From Bacteroidales bacterium (GTDB lineage: Bacteria; Bacteroidota; Bacteroidia; Bacteroidales; B39-G9), in assembly GCA_023145555.1 (NCBI GenBank), contig JAGLDO010000149.1, forward strand, positions 1 through 22,010: 22,010 bases of DNA, given 5' to 3'. Of the stretch, positions 15,989 through 22,010 are shown in pieces; positions within the stretch are counted from its first letter, which is position 1, and each line of letters starts with the position of its first letter. The position numbers and the translations under genes are program-made. The notes below the pieces were generated by a model that ran no database searches, was not told where the DNA came from, and saw only the letters and a list, made by a program, of their open reading frames with translations.

Positions 15989-18900
15989 TTGATTAAAAAG
16001 TTTTCAATCATATTAAGCATATTTTTTTTTCTTGCATTAAATCTTTTTGCACAAGATGAGCAAGGTTATCTTGAGGTTAAGGGAACTGCAAAGTCTGAAA
16101 GACGAGTTATACAAAAAGCTAAAGTTGAGATATATCGTAATTCAGTAAAAGTTAATACAATTACCACAAATGAGAATGGTAAATTCAACTTTAAGCTTGA
16201 CCTAAATAAAAATTATATAATAAAATTTGTTAAGAAAGGTCTTGTATCTAAAAAAGTGAGTTTTGTTACAATTGTCCCAAAAGATGAAATAGGAATTTGG
16301 ACTTATAGGTTTTCCATCGATTTGTTTCCTATGGTCGAAGGACTTAATATTTCAATATTAGAAAATCCTATTGCGAAAATTAAATATAACGATGCATATG
16401 GTGAATTCGACTTTGATGAGGAATACACACAAGAAATGCTTAAAGATATTGAAATATTGTTAAGCCAATATGAAAATCTTAAACAAAAAGCTTATGAGCA
16501 AACAATAGTAAAAGCTGATGCATTATTTGACAATAAAAAATATAAAGATGCATTGGAAATGTATGATTTGGCAACAAATTATAATCCTTATGAAGAGTAT
16601 CCCGATGAGATGATTAGGCAGATTAAAAGAATTGTTTCAAAACAGGAGTCTCAAAAAAAATCGTATGATAAAGCTATAACTCTGGCAGATAAAAATTTTA
16701 ATATTGAAAATTTTAAACAAGCAAAATCATATTATGGCAAAGCACTTACATTTTTACCAGATGAAAAATATCCCAAAACAAAAATTGCCGAGATTGATAA
16801 AATATTAGGCAACCGTCAAGCAAATGCCGATAAAAAAATTGCTGATGAGAAGGCTTATAAAGAATATATTGCATCTGCCGATAAAAACTTTAATGAGAAA
16901 AAATATTTAGATGCAAAGAATAACTACAATAAAGCTCTTGAGATAAAACCAAATGAACAATATCCGATTTATAAATTAAAGGAACTTGAAAAATTAATCT
17001 CTGAACTTCAAAATTTAGAAGCTCTTAATGCACAAAAAATTAAAGCTTTTAATGAGGCAATAAAACAGGCAGACTTTTATTTTAATAATAAACAATATGT
17101 TGATGCTAAAACAAATTATCAGAAAGCATTATCTTATAAGCCAAAAGAAAAGTATCTCCAAGACAAAATTAATGAGATTAATAATATTTTAGATAAACTA
17201 AAATCGGTTGATGAACAGTACAATAAAACAATCCTATTTGCTGACAATGACTTTAGTTTAAAACATTATGAAAAGGCTAAGAAAAATTATCAGATTGCTT
17301 CTTTATTAAAACCTGATCAAGCATATCCCAAAAATAAAATTGCTGAGATTAATAATATGCTTCTTTCTTTAAATAAAAAAGAAAAATTTTATAAGGAAGC
17401 AATAAAAGAAGCAGATATTACTTTTGAACAAAAGCAATATATGAATTCTAAAATATTGTATAATAAAGCATTAACATTTAAGCCGGAAGAGCAATATCCT
17501 AAAAGCAGATTAGTTGAGATAGACAAAATACTCGCACAGCTAAATGAAGTTGAACAATCGTATCAATCTGCAATAACAAGTGCCGACCAAGCATTTAGCA
17601 ATAAGAATTATCAATCGTCATTGGGTTTATATCAAAAAGCATTGGGAATAAAACCAAACGAACAATATCCACAAAACAAAATTGCAGAAGTAAACAAGTT
17701 ATTGGCAGATTTAAAAGCAAAAAATAAATTATATAATCAAACAATAGCAAAGGCAGATAAATTATTTCGCTCAAGTAAATTTCAAGAAGCAAAAACAACT
17801 TATCAACAATCGTTAACATATAAGCCTGAAGAAGAATATCCGAAAACAAAAATTTCAGAAATTAATCAAAAATTAGCCTCTTTGCTAAGTGCATCAGAGC
17901 AGAAAAAAGCAAAAGAGCAAGCATATAAAGATGCAGTAGCAAAAGGCGATCAGTTATTTGCATCAGAAAAATATACACAATCGAAAGTTGAGTTTGAAAG
18001 AGCATTAACAATAAAACTGAGAGAGAAATATCCCAAAAACAGAATAAATGACATATTAAAAAAATTAGCTGAATTAGATAAGATAAATAAAAAATACAAT
18101 CAAATAATAGCTGTAGCTGATAATAAGTTTAATATACAAAAATACTCAGATGCAAAGAAAGATTATGAGAAGGCATTAGAGATTAAATCAAAAGAACAAT
18201 ATCCGAAAGATAAAATTGCAGAGATAGAACAAATATATATAACACAACAGAACCAAGCACAAGATAAAGCCAAAATAGAAGCAGATTATATTAAATTTAT
18301 TGCAAATGCAGATGCTTTGTTTAAATCAAAGCAATATTCAGTAGCAAAGAGTGATTATCAAAAAGCTTTATTTTTAAAAGAAAATGAGCAATATCCAAAA
18401 AACCAACTGCTTGTGATAGACAAAATATTAGTACAACAAAATGCAGTTGAACAATCTTATCAATCTGCAATAGCAAGTGCCGACCAAGCATTTAACAATA
18501 AAAATTATCAGTCGTCATTAGGTTTATATCAAAAAGCATTGGGAATAAAATCAACCGAGCAATACCCAAAGCAAAGAGTTAGTGAAATAAATAACATTCT
18601 CGCAGATATTCAGAATAAAAATAATGAATACAATAAGACAGTTAAAGAAGCTGATAATTTATTTTATTCAAAAAAATATAAAGAATCAAAGCAGAAATAT
18701 GAAAAGGCTCTGACAATTTTGCCAAACGAAAAATATCCTACACAAAAAATTAGTGAGTTGATTGAACTTATTGCATCAGCCGATAGAGAAAGAAAATCTC
18801 GTCAAGCATTACAAAAGCAGTATGATGAAATAATTTCTACTGCCGATAAGTTTTTTACATCAAAAAATTATGATGCTGCTATTGATTTATATAATCAAGC

Positions 18901-19657
18901 GAGTGTTGTTCTGCCTAAAGAACAATACCCAAAAACAAAAATTAATGACATAAATACTATTTTAGATAATTTACAGAAGGGAAAAATTATTTCTTATAAT
19001 GCAACTGTTAAAAAAGCCGACAGTTATTTTAATCAGAAAAATTTCGACGAAGCTAAGTTAACATATAATAAAGCGTTAAGTTTATTTCCTGAAAAAAAAT
19101 ATCCAAAAAATCAACTAATTGAAATTAGTAGAATTCTTGAAAAGAAAGAATATGAGCGACAAAAACAATTGTTGACTGATAAAGAATATCAAAATGCGAT
19201 AAAAGATGCAGATAAATATTTTAATTCATCAGATTATGTGTCAGCAAAAGCTAAATATAAATCAGCATTGAATGTTAAGCCAAAACAGAAATATCCACAA
19301 GATAGGATAGAGAAAATTGATAAAATTATTCAACTTCAAAAAGAACAAAAACTTGCTGCTGCAGAAAAAGAAAGACAACAAAAAATTGATGAAGCAAAGG
19401 CGGGCAGAGAAAAAGATTTCGATTTTATAGGTAAGGAAAGGGAAACAAAATTTTTGTCAGATTTGGCGCGCAAATATCCCGAAGGTATAACTGTTGAACA
19501 TTATGATAAACGAAAGAAGAAAATTAAACGTGTGATTGTGAATCGTCGTGGTGTTGCAAAAGAATATCTGGAAGTAAAATATTCTTATGGCACTTATTAT
19601 TTCCGTAATGGACGAAATATTTCCAGGTATATTTTCTTGTCAGAAACAAAAGAATAG
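15989..19657 (+). CDS. Giant exported solenoid protein: regulatory-like domain, 16 helical repeats, C-terminal domain
   Basis: 1222 residues, TTG start at 15989 chosen because an in-frame TAG lies at 15950-15952, no in-frame ATG/GTG precedes, and it gives a good signal peptide (residues 1-21, LFA/Q). An ATG at 15984 is out of frame and stops after two codons. Residues of about 28-115 look like a carboxypeptidase-regulatory-like beta sandwich (VKGTAKSERRVIQKAKVEIY; NENGKFNFKL). Residues 173-1127 are 16 helical repeats with consensus I..AD..F....Y..AK..Y.KAL..KP.EQYP..KI.EI...L, TPR-like with an added helix. The last 80 or so residues form a distinct domain (LARKYPEGITVEHY; YSYGTYYFRNG) seen in other Bacteroidota repeat proteins. 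Its stop is 2 bp before the binding-lipoprotein ATG, indicating a shared operon. Function unknown. Confidence 0.85.
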   Translation: MIKKFSIILSIFFFLALNLFAQDEQGYLEVKGTAKSERRVIQKAKVEIYRNSVKVNTITTNENGKFNFKLDLNKNYIIKFVKKGLVSKKVSFVTIVPKDEIGIWTYRFSIDLFPMVEGLNISILENPIAKIKYNDAYGEFDFDEEYTQEMLKDIEILLSQYENLKQKAYEQTIVKADALFDNKKYKDALEMYDLATNYNPYEEYPDEMIRQIKRIVSKQESQKKSYDKAITLADKNFNIENFKQAKSYYGKALTFLPDEKYPKTKIAEIDKILGNRQANADKKIADEKAYKEYIASADKNFNEKKYLDAKNNYNKALEIKPNEQYPIYKLKELEKLISELQNLEALNAQKIKAFNEAIKQADFYFNNKQYVDAKTNYQKALSYKPKEKYLQDKINEINNILDKLKSVDEQYNKTILFADNDFSLKHYEKAKKNYQIASLLKPDQAYPKNKIAEINNMLLSLNKKEKFYKEAIKEADITFEQKQYMNSKILYNKALTFKPEEQYPKSRLVEIDKILAQLNEVEQSYQSAITSADQAFSNKNYQSSLGLYQKALGIKPNEQYPQNKIAEVNKLLADLKAKNKLYNQTIAKADKLFRSSKFQEAKTTYQQSLTYKPEEEYPKTKISEINQKLASLLSASEQKKAKEQAYKDAVAKGDQLFASEKYTQSKVEFERALTIKLREKYPKNRINDILKKLAELDKINKKYNQIIAVADNKFNIQKYSDAKKDYEKALEIKSKEQYPKDKIAEIEQIYITQQNQAQDKAKIEADYIKFIANADALFKSKQYSVAKSDYQKALFLKENEQYPKNQLLVIDKILVQQNAVEQSYQSAIASADQAFNNKNYQSSLGLYQKALGIKSTEQYPKQRVSEINNILADIQNKNNEYNKTVKEADNLFYSKKYKESKQKYEKALTILPNEKYPTQKISELIELIASADRERKSRQALQKQYDEIISTADKFFTSKNYDAAIDLYNQASVVLPKEQYPKTKINDINTILDNLQKGKIISYNATVKKADSYFNQKNFDEAKLTYNKALSLFPEKKYPKNQLIEISRILEKKEYERQKQLLTDKEYQNAIKDADKYFNSSDYVSAKAKYKSALNVKPKQKYPQDRIEKIDKIIQLQKEQKLAAAEKERQQKIDEAKAGREKDFDFIGKERETKFLSDLARKYPEGITVEHYDKRKKKIKRVIVNRRGVAKEYLEVKYSYGTYYFRNGRNISRYIFLSETKE
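17549..17653 (+). repeat. Intragenic near-duplicate, copy 1 (repeats 6-7)
   Basis: Differs from 18446-18550 at 6 of 105 positions by direct comparison, 897 bp (299 codons) apart and in frame; other repeat pairs are far more diverged in DNA. Confidence 0.85.
18446..18550 (+). repeat. Intragenic near-duplicate, copy 2 (repeats 11-12)
   Basis: Partner of 17549-17653. Both code VEQSYQSAI.SADQAF.NKNY, then QSSLGLYQKALGIK. Similarity falls off sharply after this core. Confidence 0.85.
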
Positions 19658-19659
19658 AT

Positions 19660-20808
19660 ATGCATAAATTTATATTTTTTTTAATAGTAATTGCTTTTTT
19701 TTCATGTAGTAATCCTTCTGATAATCATGACAATACTAAAAATTTAATTTCCGATACTGTAAGCACAAGCGTGAAATATGCTAAGGGTTTTAGTATTATT
19801 TATCATAATAATTTTAAAATTCTTAAAGTTTTTAATCCATGGCAGGGTGCTTGCAATGTGCAATATCAATATGTGTTGGCAGATAATCCCAAAAAAGTTA
19901 CAAAGAAATATTCTGATTTTCAGATAATTAAAACACCCGTAAAAAAAATCGTTTGCTTATCGACAACACATATTGCTTTTGTTGATTTTATTGATGAAAC
20001 AAACAGTATTATAGGCGTTTCAAATATCAAATTTGTTAATAATAAGAAAGTTAATAAGTTATATCAACAAAATAAAATTGTAGAAGTAGGATATGACCAA
20101 AATCTTAATTATGAATTAATTATCAGCCTTAAACCGGATTTGATTATTACTTATGGGGTTGATAATAAATCTGTTAGTTATATAAATAAATTGAGAGAAT
20201 TTGGAATACCGGTAATAATAAATGCTGAATATCTCGAACACGAGCCTCTTGCTAAAGCCGAATGGGTGAAATTTATTGCTGCTTTTTATAATAAAAGTGA
20301 TTTGGTAAATAAGAAGTTTGACATTGTTGTTAATGAATACAATAAACTAAAATATCTAACAGACACAATTACTAACAAGCCAACAGTTATTACAGGTTTA
20401 CCATGGAAAGATACATGGTATGTTCCCGGAGGAAAATCTTTTGCGGCTCGGTTTCTTTACGATGCCGGAGCAAATTATTTGTTTAGAGATGATACATCTC
20501 GAGAAAGCCTTGCTCTTGATATTGAAAGCGTATTTGCGAAAGCTCAAAAAGCCGATTATTGGATAAATACAGGAACCGCAAATAAAATTATAGATATTGT
20601 TGATGTAGATAGCCGTTTAAATAATTTCATGGCTTTTAAAAATAAAAGAGTTTTTAACAACAACGCAATTACTAATAAATATGGGGGAAATGACTATTGG
20701 GAATCGGGAATTGTTAATCCACAAATTATTTTAAAGGATTTAATTCATATCTTTCATCCTGAAATTTCCCCTGATTATAAGTTGTATTATTATAAAAAGA
20801 TTAATTAA
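19660..20808 (+). CDS. Periplasmic-binding lipoprotein of a metal-chelate ABC importer (BtuF/FecB-like)
   Basis: 382 residues. A type II signal peptide ends at Cys16 (IAFFSC). The early FNPWQGA (58-64), then PVKKIVCLSTTHIAFVDFI, EVGYDQNLNYELIISLKPDLIITYG, PVIINAEYLEHEPLAKAEWVKF and VPGGKSFAARFLYDAGANYLF, are the usual blocks of helical-backbone (TroA/BtuF-type) binding proteins of Bacteroidota, whose ligands are ferric siderophores, haem or corrinoids. The AEYLEHEPLAKAEW block is typical of the Bacteroidota subgroup. The ligand cannot be told from sequence. The gene starts 2 bp after the giant repeat protein and is followed 20 bp later by the FecCD-type permease, so all three are probably one transcript. 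No cobalamin riboswitch is recognisable upstream of the operon. Confidence 0.88.
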   Translation: MHKFIFFLIVIAFFSCSNPSDNHDNTKNLISDTVSTSVKYAKGFSIIYHNNFKILKVFNPWQGACNVQYQYVLADNPKKVTKKYSDFQIIKTPVKKIVCLSTTHIAFVDFIDETNSIIGVSNIKFVNNKKVNKLYQQNKIVEVGYDQNLNYELIISLKPDLIITYGVDNKSVSYINKLREFGIPVIINAEYLEHEPLAKAEWVKFIAAFYNKSDLVNKKFDIVVNEYNKLKYLTDTITNKPTVITGLPWKDTWYVPGGKSFAARFLYDAGANYLFRDDTSRESLALDIESVFAKAQKADYWINTGTANKIIDIVDVDSRLNNFMAFKNKRVFNNNAITNKYGGNDYWESGIVNPQIILKDLIHIFHPEISPDYKLYYYKKIN

Positions 20809-20828
20809 AAATACTAATAAACCATATA

Positions 20829-21875
20829 ATGTTATCAAAGAATAGTAATAGCAAACACATAACATTTTTTGCAATTTTAATATTATTATTAATTGTATTA
20901 TTTTTTTTAGATTTAGTTTTAGGCTCAGTTAAAATCCCTGTAAATGAGATTTTGAACATTTTAACAAAATCAGAATCAAGCAGGCAAGAATGGCTCACAA
21001 TAGTAATTGATTTTCGTTTACCCAAAGCTATTACAGCAATAATTGCCGGTGCTGCATTATCTGTAAGTGGTTTACAAATGCAAACAATTTTTCGTAATCC
21101 ATTAGCAGGTCCATATGTGTTAGGGATTAGTTCAGGAGCAAGCCTTGGTGTTGCAGTACTTGTACTTGGATTTTCTTCATTTTTCACAGCTAATCAGCTT
21201 AATTTTATGGGTAATTGGGCTGTAGTTGTTTCAGCATGCATTGGTTCGGGATTAATTCTGTTTTTAATATTAACCCTTTCGTTTCGTATTAAGGATATTA
21301 TGACAATTTTAATTCTTGGAATTTTGTTTGGAAGTGCTGCTACTGCTGTTGTTAGTATATTGCAATATTTTAGTAACGAATCAATGCTTAAAGCATTTAT
21401 TGTATGGACAATGGGTAGTTTAGGAAGTGTTTCACATTCACAGTTAAATATTCTATTACCAAGCATAATTTTAGGATTAGTAATATCATTAGCATCTACC
21501 AAAATTTTAAATGCAATGCTTCTCGGCGAAAGTTATGCAAAAAGTATGGGTGTTAATATAAAATTATCACGAATTTTGGTTTTTATAAGCACAAGCATTC
21601 TTGCAGGCACAATTACTGCTTTTTGCGGACCAATAGGATTTATTGGTATTGCTGTGCCTCATTTAACGCGAATTATATTTAAAACAACTAATCATAATTT
21701 TTTAATACCGGGTTCAATTTTGATAGGCTCAATAATTATGTTGTTAAGCGATATTATTTCACGATTGCCGGGGTACAACGCCACTTTACCAATAAATTCA
21801 GTTACTGCTCTTTTAGGTATTCCTATTGTGATTTTTATTATTGTGAGAAAACACAAGCTTTCATCGCTAATGTAA
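20829..21875 (+). CDS. FecCD/BtuC family ABC importer permease
   Basis: 348 residues, about ten membrane helices. The family signatures are clear: IIAGAALSVSGLQMQTIFRN PLAGPYVLGISSGA (71-104) and GPIGFIGIAVPHLTR (267-281, the loop that contacts the ATPase). It would form the homodimeric channel for the iron-siderophore, haem or corrinoid complex delivered by the lipoprotein 20 bp upstream. The ATPase subunit that normally completes the importer is not in the window. The 135 bp after the stop contain palindromic repeats and no start of a further gene that I can support, so the ATPase gene may lie beyond the edge or elsewhere. Confidence 0.92.
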   Translation: MLSKNSNSKHITFFAILILLLIVLFFLDLVLGSVKIPVNEILNILTKSESSRQEWLTIVIDFRLPKAITAIIAGAALSVSGLQMQTIFRNPLAGPYVLGISSGASLGVAVLVLGFSSFFTANQLNFMGNWAVVVSACIGSGLILFLILTLSFRIKDIMTILILGILFGSAATAVVSILQYFSNESMLKAFIVWTMGSLGSVSHSQLNILLPSIILGLVISLASTKILNAMLLGESYAKSMGVNIKLSRILVFISTSILAGTITAFCGPIGFIGIAVPHLTRIIFKTTNHNFLIPGSILIGSIIMLLSDIISRLPGYNATLPINSVTALLGIPIVIFIIVRKHKLSSLM

Positions 21876-21882
21876 CGGACTC

Positions 21883-21908
21883 TTTCTCGGATTTGTAAAT
21901 CCGAGAAA
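21883..21908. repeat. 26-bp perfect palindrome after the permease gene
   Basis: TTTCTCGGATTT and AAATCCGAGAAA around a 2-nt centre, 8 bp past the stop. The core CGGATTTGTAAATCCGA resembles the inner part of the 14780-14821 palindrome. It could double as a weak terminator, though no T-run follows. Confidence 0.85.
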
Positions 21909-21943
21909 ACAAAGTTGAATTCACTCAGAAAAATCTTCATAGT

Positions 21944-21973
21944 CGTCATTGCTAGGATTAAGCCCGAAGCAAT
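21944..21973. repeat. REP-like element
   Basis: CGTCATTGC...GAAGCAAT, with ATTGCT and AGCAAT able to pair, resembles the GTCATTGCGAG...GAAGCAAT repeats scattered through many bacterial genomes; the middle differs from that pattern. It lies in the non-coding stretch 21876-22010, which holds no gene I can support. Confidence 0.5.
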
Positions 21974-22010
21974 TATGAAATTTTTTTTTCGGAAAGGATT
22001 TAAAGTTTTT

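Larger units (their letters stand above)
16505..19369 (+). repeat. Sixteen 57/64-residue coding repeats
   Basis: Counting from each I/V..AD start, repeat lengths are 57, 64, 64, 57, 57, 57, 57, 64, 57, 64, 57, 57, 64, 58, 64, then the last unit merging into the C-terminal linker. The long form carries exactly seven extra residues, just before the next unit, in the Glu/Lys/Gln-rich connecting helix. Confidence 0.9.

Noticed and set aside
16505..19369. Repeats considered as a possible CRISPR-like or satellite array
   Set aside because: They are in one long open frame with protein-level, not DNA-level, conservation and unit sizes of 171 or 192 bp.
20801..21949. Three minus-strand open frames opposite the permease
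   Set aside because: They are shadows of the FecCD gene, which has unmistakable signature motifs.

Overview
The window is AT-rich DNA from a member of the Bacteroidota, most likely an uncultured or environmental lineage. Three kinds of evidence support this: proteins ending in type IX secretion (T9SS) sorting domains, families largely confined to this phylum (DUF4293, DUF4286, DUF4301), and Bacteroidota-type promoters (TAnnTTTG -7 box, with TTTG at -33). Genes are split into two divergent blocks around a 296-bp gap at 4253-4548. I see no rRNA, tRNA, CRISPR array, integrase, transposase or phage gene.

Left block (1-4252, all minus strand) is a cluster of exported proteins. In transcription order it holds a small secreted protein of unknown function, a secreted T9SS protein with a Cys/His peptidase-like motif (NCHSYA), a seven-repeat GloVer-type T9SS protein, and the N-terminal part of an SBBP-type beta-propeller protein that runs off the window. 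The GloVer gene is bracketed by a 43-bp perfect direct repeat derived from the 3' end of the gene before it, a scar of recombination or cassette insertion.

Central block (4549-14426, plus strand) is mostly housekeeping or conserved: a DUF4293 membrane protein, a lipoprotein, an exported TPR protein, a DUF4286 protein, two EamA/DMT transporters (the second broken by a +1 shift in a seven-T run), a DUF4301 nucleotidyltransferase-like protein, a cytoplasmic TPR protein, and a threonine-synthase-like PLP enzyme closed by a clear intrinsic terminator. Short intergenic spaces carry heptamer-periodic AT-rich repeats, including an inverted pair flanking the lipoprotein gene.

Right block (14864-21875, plus strand): a 437-bp gap filled with small hairpins and a 42-bp palindrome leads to a DUF368 (PopT-like) undecaprenyl-phosphate transporter. 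Next come a 1222-residue exported solenoid protein with 16 repeats of 57 or 64 residues, a periplasmic-binding lipoprotein 2 bp downstream, and a FecCD/BtuC-type permease. The last three look like one operon for metal-chelate (siderophore, haem or corrinoid) uptake with an unusual giant repeat protein at its head. The right end carries REP-like palindromes. The strongest candidates for something undescribed are the giant repeat protein tied to an ABC importer, the recombination scar in the T9SS cluster, and the heptamer repeats.
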